Position numbers and translations under genes: made by a program
Part shown: one piece after another, positions 1 to 9,290 of the stretch
Position numbering within the stretch: position 1 is the first letter of the stretch
How the letters are laid out: every line of letters starts with the position of its first letter
The notes under the pieces: model-generated
The model's database searches: none
Seen by the model: the letters and a program-made list of their open reading frames with translations, nothing else
What the model was told of the DNA's origin: nothing
Assembly (NCBI RefSeq): GCF_003583935.1
Contig: NZ_QYRN01000007.1
Span: 235,115 to 299,114 of the forward strand
Direction: 5' to 3'
DNA: 64,000 bases
Source: Aureimonas flava
GTDB taxonomy: Bacteria > Pseudomonadota > Alphaproteobacteria > Rhizobiales > Rhizobiaceae

Positions 1-776
1 ACGAGGAGTTCGTGCTGGCCTCCATCGCCGCCGGCAAGCCGGTGTTCTGCGAGAAGCCGCTGGCCACCACCGCCGAGGCCTGCCAGCGGATCGTGGAGGC
101 CGAGATCGCCGCCGGCCGCCAGCTCGTGCAGGTCGGCTTCATGCGCCGCTACGACGCGGGCTACCGCCAGCTCAAGGAGGTGGTCGCCTCGGGCCGGATC
201 GGCGCGCCGCTCCTTCTCCACTGCGCCCACCGCAACCCGAGCGTGCCGGCCCACTACGTCGGCGACATGGGCATCACCGACACGTTCATCCACGAGATCG
301 ACGTGCTGCGCTGGCTGGTGGACGACGACTACGTGTCGGCTCAGGTGATCGAGGGCAAGAAGTCGCGCCACGCGCTGAACGACCTCAGCGATCCCTACAT
401 GATCGTCCTGAAGACCCGCTCGGGCGTCGTGATCGACACCGAGGTCTTCGTGAACTGCCAGTTCGGCTACGACATCCAGTGCCAGGTCGTGGGCGAGGAC
501 GGCACGGCGAGCCTGCCGGAGCCGGCCACCGTGCCCATGCGCCAGGCCTCGCAGGCCGGCCGCGCGCTCCTGATGGACTGGAAGCTGCGCTTCATCGATT
601 CCTACGACGTCGAGCTTCAGGAATGGGTGCAGGCCACCACGGAGGGCAAGGTCACCGGCCCCACGGCCTGGGACGGCTACTTCGCCGCGGTGACCTCGGA
701 CGCCTGCGTCGAGGCCAAGCGCACTGGCCAGATCGTGCCGATCACCACTATGGACAAGCCGGACTTCTACCGCTGA
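1..776 (+). CDS. iolG: Inositol 2-dehydrogenase, 3' part (Gfo/Idh/MocA family)
   Basis: This is the C-terminal part of an NAD-dependent dehydrogenase of the Gfo/Idh/MocA family. It most likely oxidises myo-inositol to scyllo-inosose in the cytoplasm. The frame is open from base 3, so the start lies outside the window; about 257 codons remain of a usual ~330. The EKPLA motif that ends the Rossmann domain and carries the catalytic lysine is at bases 51-65. The family helix [10 protein letters not shown] follows. The gene lies 40 bp upstream of iolD on the same strand, which supports inositol over other sugar substrates. The identity is a family call; the exact substrate (myo- or another inositol) is inferred from iolD. 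Confidence 0.85.
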   Translation, partial: EEFVLASIAAGKPVFCEKPLATTAEACQRIVEAEIAAGRQLVQVGFMRRYDAGYRQLKEVVASGRIGAPLLLHCAHRNPSVPAHYVGDMGITDTFIHEIDVLRWLVDDDYVSAQVIEGKKSRHALNDLSDPYMIVLKTRSGVVIDTEVFVNCQFGYDIQCQVVGEDGTASLPEPATVPMRQASQAGRALLMDWKLRFIDSYDVELQEWVQATTEGKVTGPTAWDGYFAAVTSDACVEAKRTGQIVPITTMDKPDFYR

Positions 777-816
777 CCACGGGCGGCGGCGGAACAGGGA
801 CGGAGGAGAAGAGACG

Positions 817-2670
817 ATGACGGCGAAGACGATCCGGCTGACGGTGTCGCAGGCCCTGGTGCGCTTCATGATGGCGCAGAAGACGGTGGTGGACGGGGAG
901 ACCCTGCCCATCTTCGCCGGTTGCTGGGCGATCTTCGGCCACGGCAACGTGGCGGGCATCGGCGAGGCCCTCCACGCGGTGAAGGACGAGTTCCCGACCT
1001 ACCGCGCCCACAACGAGCAGGGCATGGCGCACGCCGCCATCGCCTTCGCCAAGGCGAGCTTCCGCCGCCGCTTCATGGCCTGCACGACCTCGATCGGGCC
1101 GGGCGCGCTCAACCTCGTGACCGCGGCCGGCGTGGCGCACGTGAACCGGCTCCCGGTCCTGTTCCTGCCGGGCGACGTGTTCGCCAACCGCCTGCCGGAC
1201 CCGGTTCTCCAGCAGGTCGAGGACTTTGGCGACGGCACCGTGTCGGCCTCCGACTGCTTCCGCCCCGTGTCCAGGTATTTCGACCGCATCCAGCGCCCGG
1301 AGCAGCTCATCCCGGCGCTCCAGCGCACCATGCAGGTGCTGACCGACCCCGTGGACTGCGGCCCGGTGACGCTTTCGCTCTGCCAGGACGTGCAGGCGGA
1401 AGCCTACGACTTTCCCGCCGCCCTGTTCGACGAGAAGGTCTGGACCACGCGCCGACCCCGGCCGGACGAGGACGAGTTGGCGCGCGCCGCCGAGCTGATC
1501 CGCGCCGCGCGCAAGCCGGTGATCGTGTCGGGCGGCGGCGTGCTCTATTCGGACGCGACGGCCGAGCTTCTCGCCTTCGCCGAGCGGCACGGCGTTCCCG
1601 TGGCCGTGACGCAGGCCGGCAAGTCCTCGGTCGATGAGCGCCACGACCTCGCGCTCGGCGCCATCGGCGTGACCGGCACCAGCGCGGCCAACGCGCTGGC
1701 GAGCGACGCGGACCTCGTTCTCGCCGTGGGCACCCGCCTCCAGGACTTCACCACCGGCTCCTGGGCGCTGTTCCGGGCCGAGACGCTCGCCGTGATCGGC
1801 CTCAACGTCACGCCCTACGACGCGGTGAAGCACGGCGGCGTGCCGCTGGTGGCGGATGCCAAGGTCGGCCTGGGTCTCCTGTCGGAGGCGCTGGGGGACT
1901 GGCGCGCGGCGGGGCAGGCGGACCGGGCCAAGGCGGAGCGCGCCCGCTGGTTCGAGGCGGCGGACGAGGCGCTCGCCGCCACCAACGCCGAGCTGCCCTC
2001 CGACGCGCAGGTGATCGGCGCCGTGGCGCGCGCGCGGGGCACGCAGGACACGATCGTGGTCTGCGCGGCCGGCGGCCTCCCGGGCGAACTGGAGAAGCTC
2101 TGGGCGCCGACCCGGCCGGGCGGCTACCACATGGAATACGGCTTCTCCTGCATGGGCTACGAGATCGCCGGCGGGCTCGGCGCCAAGATGGCGCAGCCCG
2201 ACCGCGACGTGATCGTGATGGTGGGCGACGGCTCCTACATGATGCTGAACTCGGAGCTCGCCACCTCCGTCATGCTCGGCCACAAGATCACGGTCGTGCT
2301 GCTCGACAACCGGGGCTACGGCTGCATCAACCGGCTGCAGATGGAATGCGGCGGGGCGAACTTCAACAATCTCCTGGAGGACTGCCGCTACGAGGTGTTC
2401 CCCGAGATCGACTTCGTCGCCCATGCCCGCGCCATGGGCGCGCAGGCCGAGAAGGTCGCCTCGATCGCCGAACTGGAGGAGGCCCTGGCTCGCACCAAGG
2501 CGAACGCCCGGTCCACCGTGATCCTGATCGACACGCATCCGCTGACGGTCACCGAGGCCGGCGGCCACTGGTGGGACGTGGTGGTGCCCGAGACCTCCGA
2601 GCGCCCCGAGATCGCCCCGGCGCGCGAGCGCTACGAGACGAACCGCGCCTTCCAGCGCGCCATCAACTGA
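817..2670 (+). CDS. iolD: 3D-(3,5/4)-trihydroxycyclohexane-1,2-dione hydrolase
   Basis: This thiamine-diphosphate enzyme hydrolyses the ring of trihydroxycyclohexane-1,2-dione to 5-deoxy-glucuronate, the ring-opening step of inositol catabolism. The 617 residues match the family length. It has the three-domain layout of acetolactate-synthase-like enzymes. The cofactor-activating glutamate is E67 in RAHNEQ. The C-terminal ThDP/Mg site is the GDGS motif at residues 470-473, with the paired asparagine N498 in LLDNRG. A strong GGAGGAG ribosome site stands just before the ATG. It is probably cotranscribed with iolG (40 bp upstream) and the isomerase gene 22 bp downstream. Confidence 0.95.
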   Translation: MTAKTIRLTVSQALVRFMMAQKTVVDGETLPIFAGCWAIFGHGNVAGIGEALHAVKDEFPTYRAHNEQGMAHAAIAFAKASFRRRFMACTTSIGPGALNLVTAAGVAHVNRLPVLFLPGDVFANRLPDPVLQQVEDFGDGTVSASDCFRPVSRYFDRIQRPEQLIPALQRTMQVLTDPVDCGPVTLSLCQDVQAEAYDFPAALFDEKVWTTRRPRPDEDELARAAELIRAARKPVIVSGGGVLYSDATAELLAFAERHGVPVAVTQAGKSSVDERHDLALGAIGVTGTSAANALASDADLVLAVGTRLQDFTTGSWALFRAETLAVIGLNVTPYDAVKHGGVPLVADAKVGLGLLSEALGDWRAAGQADRAKAERARWFEAADEALAATNAELPSDAQVIGAVARARGTQDTIVVCAAGGLPGELEKLWAPTRPGGYHMEYGFSCMGYEIAGGLGAKMAQPDRDVIVMVGDGSYMMLNSELATSVMLGHKITVVLLDNRGYGCINRLQMECGGANFNNLLEDCRYEVFPEIDFVAHARAMGAQAEKVASIAELEEALARTKANARSTVILIDTHPLTVTEAGGHWWDVVVPETSERPEIAPARERYETNRAFQRAIN

Positions 2671-2692
2671 CGACCGGACGGGAATTCATTCC

Positions 2693-3595
2693 ATGAAGAT
2701 CGCCCTCGACCCGTACATGCACCGCCACCTGCCGCTGACGGACCTCTGCCGCAAGGCGGCCGAGCTCGGCTACGAGTATATCGAGCTCAGCCCGCGCGAC
2801 GACTTCATCCCGTGGTGGGTGCGCCCGCGCGCCCACAAGGAGCGGATCGCGGAGTTCAAGAAGGCGCTGTCCGACCACGACGTGAAGCTCGCCTCGGTGC
2901 TGCCGATGTACCGCTGGGCGAGCCCGCACGAGGACGAGCGGCAGGCGGCCGTCGGCTACTGGAAGGAGGCCATCCGCGCCACCGTCGAGATGGGCTGCGA
3001 CACGATGAACTCGGAGTTCGGGCGCGGTCCGTCGCCGGACCGTTCGCACCGCTCCAACTGCTGCGGCGGCCATTTCACGCACGAGCACTCCGAGTCCGCC
3101 TGGTGGCGCTCGATGGAGGAGCTGGTGCCGGTCTTCGAGAAGGAAGGCGTCACCCTCAACATGGAGCCGCACCCGGAGGACTGGTGCGAGACGCTCCATC
3201 CGGCGATCGACATGCTGAAGACGATCGGCTCGCCGAACGTCAAGTTCCTCTACTGCGCGCCGCACACCTTCTACTTCGGCGACGACATGGCCAAGATGAT
3301 CCGCGAGGCGGGCAACCTGATCGCCCATGTCCACGTCGCCGACACCTACAACCACAAGGCCTCGTCGGGCCTGCGCTACATCGTCAACCCGCCGGGCGCG
3401 AAGGTGACGGTCCACCAGCACATGGACATCGGCAACGGCGAGATCGACTGGGACGTGTTCTTCGGCTCGCTGGCGGCGGTCGGCTTCGACGGCATCGTCA
3501 CGGCCTGCGTCTTCGGCTGGGAGGAGCGCGCCGACGCCTCGGGCCGCTTCATGCGCGAGCGCATCCAGCACTACGTCGACAAGCACTTCGGCTGA
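2693..3595 (+). CDS. IolH-like sugar-phosphate isomerase/epimerase
   Basis: A 300-residue TIM-barrel protein of the xylose-isomerase-like family (AP endonuclease 2 fold). Candidate metal ligands sit in the NMEPHPEDWC (Glu/His), HVHVADTYNH and VHQHMDIGNGEIDW segments. The opening KIALDPYMHRHLPL followed by YEYIELSPRDDF resembles the isomerase that accompanies inositol genes rather than inosose dehydratase IolE. It is the last gene of the iolG-iolD group, 22 bp after iolD, and is followed by a strong hairpin. Its reaction is not established from sequence. A role in isomerising an inositol-derived intermediate is inferred from context. Confidence 0.75.
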   Translation: MKIALDPYMHRHLPLTDLCRKAAELGYEYIELSPRDDFIPWWVRPRAHKERIAEFKKALSDHDVKLASVLPMYRWASPHEDERQAAVGYWKEAIRATVEMGCDTMNSEFGRGPSPDRSHRSNCCGGHFTHEHSESAWWRSMEELVPVFEKEGVTLNMEPHPEDWCETLHPAIDMLKTIGSPNVKFLYCAPHTFYFGDDMAKMIREAGNLIAHVHVADTYNHKASSGLRYIVNPPGAKVTVHQHMDIGNGEIDWDVFFGSLAAVGFDGIVTACVFGWEERADASGRFMRERIQHYVDKHFG

Positions 3596-3603
3596 CCGCG
3601 GCC

Positions 3604-3627
3604 CCCGGCGCCCTTCCGGGCGCCGGG
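3604..3627. terminator. Hairpin between convergent inositol and hydratase operons
   Basis: A perfect 10-bp stem (CCCGGCGCCC paired with GGGCGCCGGG) with a TTCC loop lies between the stop codons of the isomerase gene (+) and the hydratase gene (-). No T-tract follows on either strand, so its action as a bidirectional terminator is inferred from position and stem strength. Confidence 0.55.
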
Positions 3628-3637
3628 ATCGCCCGCT

Positions 3638-5290
3638 TCAGGGCCGCAGGAGGCCCGCCCGGTCGGCCGCGTCCCGCGCGTCCTCGTAGCCGGCGTCGGC
3701 ATAGCGCACGATGCCGAGCGAGGTGTCGTTGGTGATCGACCGGTCCAGCCGGTCGGCGGCGGCGGGCGTGCCGTCGGCCACCACCGTGACCCCGGCGCTG
3801 GTCATGTAGCCGGCATATCCGCCGCCGCCCGAATGGAGCGCCACGAGATCGGCCTTGGAGGCGCAGAGCACCATGGCGTCGAGGAGCGGCCAGTCGGCGA
3901 TCGCGTCGGACCCGTCGCGCAGGTTCTCCGTCATGATGTTGGGATGGGCCATCGCGCCGGCGTCGAGATGGTCGCGCGAGAAGGCGACCGGTCCCTTCAA
4001 CGCGCCGTCGCGCACGAGGTCGTTGACGGCGAGGGCGAGACGCGTGCGCTCGCCGTGGCCGAGCCAGGCGATGCGCGCGGGAAGGCCCTCGAAGGGGACC
4101 TGGGCCCGCGCGAGGCGGATCCAGTTGCTGACGATCCGGTTGTCGGGGAACAGCTCCAGAACCAGGTCGTCGATCCGCGCGATGTCGCTCTCCTCGCCCG
4201 ACAGCGCCATCCAGCGGAACGGCCCTATGCCCTGGCAGAAGAGCGGTCGCAGATAGGCCTCGGTGAACACCGGGATGTCGAAGGCGTCGGCGACGCCCGC
4301 CTCGCGGGCCTGGGTGCGGATCAGGTTTCCGTTGTCGAACACCTCCGCGCCCGCGGCCCGGAACTCCAGCATGGCGCGCACCTGGCGGCCGATCGAGGCA
4401 CGACCCGCCGCCATGAGCTGGCCCTGCCCCTCGACTCGCAGCCGGCGCACGTCGGCGGGGCTCATGCCGCTCGGCACGTAGCCGTAGACGAGGTCGTGCG
4501 CCGAGGTCTGGTCGGTGACGATGTCGGGCACGACGCCGCGCGCGGCGATCGCCGGATAGACGTCGGCCGCGTTGCCGACGAGGCCGACCGAGAGGGCGCG
4601 GTCCTGCGCCTGGGCCTCTCCGATCAGCTGGAGGGCGGAGTCGAGATCGGGGGCGACCGTGTCGAGGAAGCCGATGGCGCGGCGCGTCTCCACGCGGTCG
4701 GGGTCGACGTCCACCACCAGGATCGCCGCGCCGGCCATGCGCCCGGCCAGCGGCTGCGCGCCGCCCATGCCGCCGAGCCCGGCGGTCAGCACGAAGCGCC
4801 CGGCGAGCGAGCCGCCGAAGCGCGCCTCCGCGATGCGCATGAAGATCTCGTAGGTGCCCTGGATCACGCCCTGGCTGCCGATGTACTGCCAGGCCCCGGC
4901 CGTGAGCCCGCCCCAGCAGATCAGCCCCTTGCGCTCCAGCTCGTAGAACACCTCGGCCCGCGCCCACTGCCCGACGAGGTTGCAGTTCGCCATGATCACG
5001 AGCGGGGCCTCGGCATGGGTGCGCAGCAGCGCCACCGGCTTGCCCGACTGGATCACCAGCGTCTGGTCCTCGTCCATCTCGGTCAGCGTGCGCACGATCG
5101 CGGCATGGGCGTCCCAGTTGCGCGCGGCCTTGCCGAGCGCGGCGTAGACCACGAGGTTGTCGGGGTCCTCGCCCACCGACAGGACGTTCTCCAGGAGGCG
5201 CAGCAGCGCCTCCTGGCGCCAGCCCCGGGCCCGCAGCTCGGGACCGCCCGGAATGGGAAAGCGCGGGTGGCGTGGATTGTCTCGGGGCAT
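3638..5290 (-). CDS. Urocanase-family hydratase, probable thiourocanate hydratase
   Basis: A 550-residue urocanate-hydratase-family enzyme, close to the usual 550-560. It keeps the NAD-binding motif GLGGMGGAQPLA, the LVYG/ARNW opening (here VVYAALGKAARNW), the TDQTSAHD segment and the FCQGIGPFRW active-site loop with its cysteine. Elsewhere it departs from ordinary HutU; for example HSGGGGYAGYM replaces HHGGGVGMGYS, and the NAD domain differs. The start ATG at 5290 gives a family-length N-terminus. It ends an operon with a hydantoinase, an amidohydrolase and a DUF917 protein, and no HutG/HutI/HutF gene is nearby. Thiourocanate is therefore a better substrate guess than urocanate. The family is certain; the substrate is inferred. 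Confidence 0.8.
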   Translation of the reverse strand: MPRDNPRHPRFPIPGGPELRARGWRQEALLRLLENVLSVGEDPDNLVVYAALGKAARNWDAHAAIVRTLTEMDEDQTLVIQSGKPVALLRTHAEAPLVIMANCNLVGQWARAEVFYELERKGLICWGGLTAGAWQYIGSQGVIQGTYEIFMRIAEARFGGSLAGRFVLTAGLGGMGGAQPLAGRMAGAAILVVDVDPDRVETRRAIGFLDTVAPDLDSALQLIGEAQAQDRALSVGLVGNAADVYPAIAARGVVPDIVTDQTSAHDLVYGYVPSGMSPADVRRLRVEGQGQLMAAGRASIGRQVRAMLEFRAAGAEVFDNGNLIRTQAREAGVADAFDIPVFTEAYLRPLFCQGIGPFRWMALSGEESDIARIDDLVLELFPDNRIVSNWIRLARAQVPFEGLPARIAWLGHGERTRLALAVNDLVRDGALKGPVAFSRDHLDAGAMAHPNIMTENLRDGSDAIADWPLLDAMVLCASKADLVALHSGGGGYAGYMTSAGVTVVADGTPAAADRLDRSITNDTSLGIVRYADAGYEDARDAADRAGLLRP

Positions 5291-5343
5291 GGGCGGCTCG
5301 CTCGGGTCGGACGGTCTCGGGGGGTGGCTCGTGCGCGGCCCGG

Positions 5344-6435
5344 TCAGGGGGCGAGCGCGTGGGCGGCGATGGGGATGCCGAGGGCGGCCTCCACCACGGG
5401 ATAGACCGCCGGATCCTTGACGCTGGAGGACAGCGGCAGCAGCGCCTTCGGCACGTGGAGCAGGAACACCGGCATGCCCACCTCGAGCTGGCCGACGCTG
5501 AGCGCCTCGCCGTCCGGCGACAGGGTGGTGAGGACGTCGGGGAACGTCGCGACGCGTCGCCCGTCCGCGTCGTCCACCGCCATGTACTCGTTCATCACAT
5601 GAAGGGTCAGCGCGCCCGCGCCGCGCCCGAGCCGCACGGTGCCGACGTCGAACGCCTCGGCGGTGTAGACCACCGACTTCTCGCTGACCTCGGCCTCGGC
5701 CAGGAACGTGCCGCCGGTGGCGGCGGCGATGGCATCGAGAACGGCGTGCCCGCCGCGCGCCTCGGCCGCCAGCATCGCCTCGCCGAGGGCCAGGGCCCGG
5801 CCGATGCCGCCCAGCGCCGCGTTGGCCGCCACGTAGGAGGCGCGCAGCGGGTTGCGGCACGAGGCGATGAAGCCGCCCGACTGGTCGGCCGCGGTGCGCA
5901 GGATGGGCGAGACCTTGGCGGTCGCGCCGCGCGTCACCAGCTCGATGTAGCGGTTCTCGGCGCGGTTGCCGCCCGCCGCCGTCTGGATCATCGGCTCGGG
6001 CGAGCCGGCCATGCCGATCGAGCCCATGTCGCCGGTGGGGTGGGCGCGTATGTCGCCCACCGCGTCGAGCACCTTGAGGCCGAGGATCGCGGAGGGGAGC
6101 CAGCCGTTCAGCGTCGAGGACTTGCCGTTCTGCCCGACCATCAGCGCGGCGACCTTCTCGCCCAGCGCGTCCTGCAGGAGCTCCACCGCGCGCACGTAGT
6201 CGACGCCGCGCATCTCCCAGGGCGTGGTGGAGGCCGGGGCGCCGATCGCGGCGGCAGTGGCCACCCAGTCGTCCGGCGAGAGCTCCGACACGTCCACCAG
6301 CTCGGGCCGCCCGATCGAGACGGCGGCGCGCCCCAGCATGCGGCCGTGGTCCGCCCAGCCGCCGCCGCCGGCGGCATAGACCGAGCCGCCGCGCACGGCG
6401 GCCTCGACGTCCCGTTCAACCAGAATGCGACCCAT
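5344..6435 (-). CDS. DUF917 / S-methyl-thiohydantoin desulfurase family protein
   Basis: A 363-residue protein of the DUF917 family, now described as S-methyl-thiohydantoin desulfurase-like (N- and C-terminal S-Me-THD domains). The hallmark features are the Gly-rich segment YAAGGGGWADHG near residue 25, the HPTGDMGS segment and the GNRAENRY segment. In ergothioneine breakdown, such an enzyme would remove sulfur from the thiohydantoin-propionate made by thiourocanate hydratase, giving hydantoin-5-propionate. It overlaps the upstream amidohydrolase gene by 20 bp and precedes the hydratase gene by 53 bp, matching that step order. The family call is firm; the exact substrate (thio- or S-methyl-thio-hydantoin) is inferred. 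Confidence 0.78.
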   Translation of the reverse strand: MGRILVERDVEAAVRGGSVYAAGGGGWADHGRMLGRAAVSIGRPELVDVSELSPDDWVATAAAIGAPASTTPWEMRGVDYVRAVELLQDALGEKVAALMVGQNGKSSTLNGWLPSAILGLKVLDAVGDIRAHPTGDMGSIGMAGSPEPMIQTAAGGNRAENRYIELVTRGATAKVSPILRTAADQSGGFIASCRNPLRASYVAANAALGGIGRALALGEAMLAAEARGGHAVLDAIAAATGGTFLAEAEVSEKSVVYTAEAFDVGTVRLGRGAGALTLHVMNEYMAVDDADGRRVATFPDVLTTLSPDGEALSVGQLEVGMPVFLLHVPKALLPLSSSVKDPAVYPVVEAALGIPIAAHALAP

Positions 6436-7690
6436 CGGCCTGTCCCTTCCCTTGCGTGTCCAGGGTCTGCACCGTCTTCAGGAGAACCGCCGCCCCGAGG
6501 GCGATGGCGTCCGTCTCCGCCCACTCCTCCGGCGCGTGGCTGCGCCCGTCCCGGCATGGCACGAAGACCATGCCGGCGCGGCTGATGCGCGCCAGGAACG
6601 CGGCGTCGTGGCCGGCGCCGGACGCGAGGCGGCACCCGGTCGCCCCGATCGCCCCCACGGCGTCGTCGAGCGCCGACACGACGCCCGCGTCCATCGGCAC
6701 GGCGCCCGCGTCGGAGATGCGACGGCTCGCGATCGAGACCTGCGTCGCCTCGGCGAGCGCGTCCGCATGGGCCTCGATCGCCGCCGAGAAGTCGGCAAGG
6801 TCGCCGGCGTCCTGCGAGCGCGCGTCGATCAGCAGGCGCACGTGAGAGGGCACCACGTTGGCCGCGTTCGGCAGCATCTCGAACTCGCCCACCGTGGCCG
6901 CGAAGTAGCGCGGGCCCGCGGCCAGGCGCGTCGCCTCCGCCTCGATCGCGGTGACGAGCCGCGCGGCGGCGACCAGCGCGTCGCGGCGCCGCCCCATGGG
7001 CGTCGTGCCCGCGTGGTCGGCTCGGCCTTCGAGGACGATCTCGATCCGCGCGATGCCGGTGATGGCGGTCACCACGCCGATGTCGAGGCCGGCGGCCTCC
7101 AGCACGGTTCCCTGCTCGATGTGCAGCTCCAGGAAGGCCGCCACGTCCTCGCGCCGGGCGACTTGGTGCGGGTCGCCGCCGGCCTCGGCGATGCCCTGTT
7201 CCAGCGTCTGGTCGCCCTGGCGCCGCGACAGCCATTCGGGCGGCCGCACGCCGGCCATGCCCCGGCTGCCGACGCAGGAGACGCCGAAGATCGAGACCTC
7301 CTCGGCCAGGAAGTCGACCACCTCGAGGTCGTGGTCCAGCGCGATGCCGCCGTCGTGCAGCGCGCGGGCCACCTCCAGCGCCGCGATCACGCCGGCGATG
7401 CCGTCGAAGCGGCCGCCGTCCGGCACGGTGTCGGAATGCGAGCCGAGCATGATCGTCCCCCGGCCGGGGCTGGCGCCGGGGCGGCGCCCGATCAGGTTGC
7501 CCGAGGCGTCGATCGTGGTGGCGAGGCCGGCCGCCTCGAAGCGGCGTCGCAGGTAGTCGCGACCCTCGGCGTGGCGCGGCGTGAAGGCTCGGCGGGTGTA
7601 GGGGCGGTCCGGATCCGTGATCGCCGCGAGCGCCGCGATGTCGTCCTCGATGCGGGCGGCGGAGACGCCGAGATTGCCGAGGCTCTTCAT
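6416..7690 (-). CDS. M20-family N-carbamoyl-L-amino-acid amidohydrolase
   Basis: A 424-residue di-zinc amidase of the M20 / allantoate amidohydrolase-beta-ureidopropionase-hyuC group. Metal-ligand motifs are visible: SHSDTVPDGGRFDG (His, Asp), DFLAEE (Glu pair), LELHIEQG (His) and SGAGHDA (His). In this operon it would hydrolyse N-carbamoyl-L-glutamate to glutamate, CO2 and ammonia, the last step after the hydantoinase. Its ATG overlaps the hydantoinase TGA by four bases (7687-7690), which points to translational coupling. The alternative, an allantoate amidohydrolase in purine breakdown, is less likely with a urocanase homologue and DUF917 in the same operon. Confidence 0.85.
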   Translation of the reverse strand: MKSLGNLGVSAARIEDDIAALAAITDPDRPYTRRAFTPRHAEGRDYLRRRFEAAGLATTIDASGNLIGRRPGASPGRGTIMLGSHSDTVPDGGRFDGIAGVIAALEVARALHDGGIALDHDLEVVDFLAEEVSIFGVSCVGSRGMAGVRPPEWLSRRQGDQTLEQGIAEAGGDPHQVARREDVAAFLELHIEQGTVLEAAGLDIGVVTAITGIARIEIVLEGRADHAGTTPMGRRRDALVAAARLVTAIEAEATRLAAGPRYFAATVGEFEMLPNAANVVPSHVRLLIDARSQDAGDLADFSAAIEAHADALAEATQVSIASRRISDAGAVPMDAGVVSALDDAVGAIGATGCRLASGAGHDAAFLARISRAGMVFVPCRDGRSHAPEEWAETDAIALGAAVLLKTVQTLDTQGKGQADGSHSG

Positions 7691-9078
7691 GCGTGGCTCC
7701 CTTCGGAAGGCTGGAGCGGCACGGCCGGTTCCGGCCGGACGAAGGCGCCCCGGCCGGGCTCGGCCAGCACCGTGGCGCCGTCGAAGGCCAGCCGGCCCCG
7801 GGCATAGGTGGCCGCGACGCGGTAGGGAAGGGTCATGCCGTCGTAGGGCGACCATCCCGACACGCTGTGCCCGGTCCTGGCGGCCTCGAACACGAAGGGC
7901 TCGGGCGTCAGCACCGCGATGTCGGCGTGCCGGCCGGGCGTCAGCGCGCCCTTGACGTGGTCGATGCGGAAGTGGCGGGCCGGGTTGGCGGCCATGAGCC
8001 GGGCGCCCCAGCTCAAGGAGATGCCCCGTTCCAGGGCGCCCTTGACGAAGAGCGGCATCATGGTTTCGAGGCCCGGCAGGCCCGACGCGTTGGCCAGCAT
8101 GTCCGGGTCGCTCTTGCGGTCCAGCGACCAGCTCACGTGGTCGGTGGAGAGGAGCGTGACCCGGCCGGCGGCCAGGGCGCGCCATAGGGCCTCGACCTCG
8201 GCGCGCGGGCGCAGGGGCGGGTTGCACTTGGAGCGCCCGCCGAGGCGCCGCGCGTCGTTCTCCTCGTCCAGCGTCAGGTAGTGGATCAGGCATTCCACGC
8301 TGGCGGCGTGTCCCTGGGCGCGATAGGCCTCGGCGATCTCGTAGCCGCGCGCCAGCGAGCAGTGCACCACATGCGCCGGGCAGCCCGTCGCCGCGCCGAT
8401 CTCGAAGATCTCGAGCATCGCCAGTAGCTCGCTGAGCGGCGGGCGCGACAGGCCGTGGGCGCGATAGTCGGTGATGCCGGCGCGCCGGACCTCCTCCATC
8501 GCGGCGCGCACGTATTCGTCGCTCTCGTTGTGCACGCCGGCCGCCAGCCCGGTGCGGGCCACGGCCGCGAAGCACTCGGCCATCAGGGCCGGAGGAATAC
8601 GCGGGAACCGCTTGGGGTCGGTCCCGAAGGTGGAGAACTTGAAGGCGGCGACGCCGGCCTCGGCCTGCTCGGCGATCCGTGCCGCCCCTTCCGTGGGGTC
8701 GATCGTGCCGTAGAGCGCGAAGTCGACGCGGGCCAGCCGCCCGGCGTGCTCGGCCTTGGCGCGAACCGCCCCGGCGGAGGCGACGAGATGACCCTCGTCG
8801 TAGGGCATGTCGACGATGGTGGTGACGCCGCCGGCCGCGGCCGCGCGGGTGGACCAGTCGAAGTCCTCCTGATCCTTCTGGCTGAGCGAATGCACCTGCG
8901 CATCCACCGCTCCGGGCATGATCAGCGCCTCGCCGAGGTCGTGGCGCTCGCGGGCCGCGGGCATCGCGCCCTGGCCGAGAAGGGCGACGAGGCCGTCGCG
9001 CACCGCCACGAAACCGGAGGGGACCACCCGGTCGGGCAGCACGAGGCGGCCGCGAAGAACGAGATCGAAATCGGACAA
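7687..9078 (-). CDS. Hydantoinase / dihydropyrimidinase-like amidohydrolase (TTG start)
   Basis: A 463-residue metal-dependent amidohydrolase of the dihydropyrimidinase/allantoinase family. The proposed TTG start at 9078 has an AGGAGAG ribosome site seven bases upstream and begins the protein at the LVLRGRLVLPD beta-sandwich; earlier in-frame starts would add an unrelated tail. K147 in AFKFSTFG fits the carboxylated bridging lysine. Later ligands are the His in AGVHNESD, the His in HVVHCS and the Asp in STDHVSW. The first HxH pair reads Q61-V-H63, so one metal-binding histidine is replaced by Gln. It is the first gene of the operon. Ring opening of hydantoin-5-propionate to N-carbamoyl-glutamate is inferred from the neighbours. 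Confidence 0.8.
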   Translation of the reverse strand: MSDFDLVLRGRLVLPDRVVPSGFVAVRDGLVALLGQGAMPAARERHDLGEALIMPGAVDAQVHSLSQKDQEDFDWSTRAAAAGGVTTIVDMPYDEGHLVASAGAVRAKAEHAGRLARVDFALYGTIDPTEGAARIAEQAEAGVAAFKFSTFGTDPKRFPRIPPALMAECFAAVARTGLAAGVHNESDEYVRAAMEEVRRAGITDYRAHGLSRPPLSELLAMLEIFEIGAATGCPAHVVHCSLARGYEIAEAYRAQGHAASVECLIHYLTLDEENDARRLGGRSKCNPPLRPRAEVEALWRALAAGRVTLLSTDHVSWSLDRKSDPDMLANASGLPGLETMMPLFVKGALERGISLSWGARLMAANPARHFRIDHVKGALTPGRHADIAVLTPEPFVFEAARTGHSVSGWSPYDGMTLPYRVAATYARGRLAFDGATVLAEPGRGAFVRPEPAVPLQPSEGSHA

Positions 9079-9206
9079 GGACGGGCTCTCCTGCGCAAGG
9101 CCGCCGGCTTCGGTCCCAGGAGGACAGGGAAGGCCGGCGGCGGCTGACGTCGGGGCCGAGGCGGTCCCGGTGGGCTCGCGAAAGCCTATGTAAATCGGCG
9201 ATCGCC

Positions 9207-9214
9207 TGGGATAT
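9207..9214. promoter_or_regulatory. TGGGATAT element in the divergent promoter region
   Basis: TGGGATAT lies between the divergent hydantoinase operon (start 9078) and the double-HTH LysR gene (start 9291). The same octamer occurs upstream of both ammonia-lyase homologues, as TGGGATATGCCG at 12161-12172 (minus strand) and 19378-19389. It sits 77 bp before the regulator ATG, a usual distance for a LysR-type site. Binding by that regulator is inferred. Confidence 0.45.
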
Positions 9215-9290
9215 CTCATTTCTTGGACGCGCCATGCCGCCCGGTAGCGGCGAGAGGCTCAAGGCTCGAGGCAATGGGAGGAGGGGCGGG

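Noticed and set aside
3638..5290. Ordinary urocanase HutU of histidine degradation
   Set aside because: The fold and NAD motif agree, but the sequence departs from HutU at several conserved stretches. The operon has DUF917 and hydantoin genes and no hutG, hutI or hutF. Thiourocanate hydratase fits better; this remains an inference.
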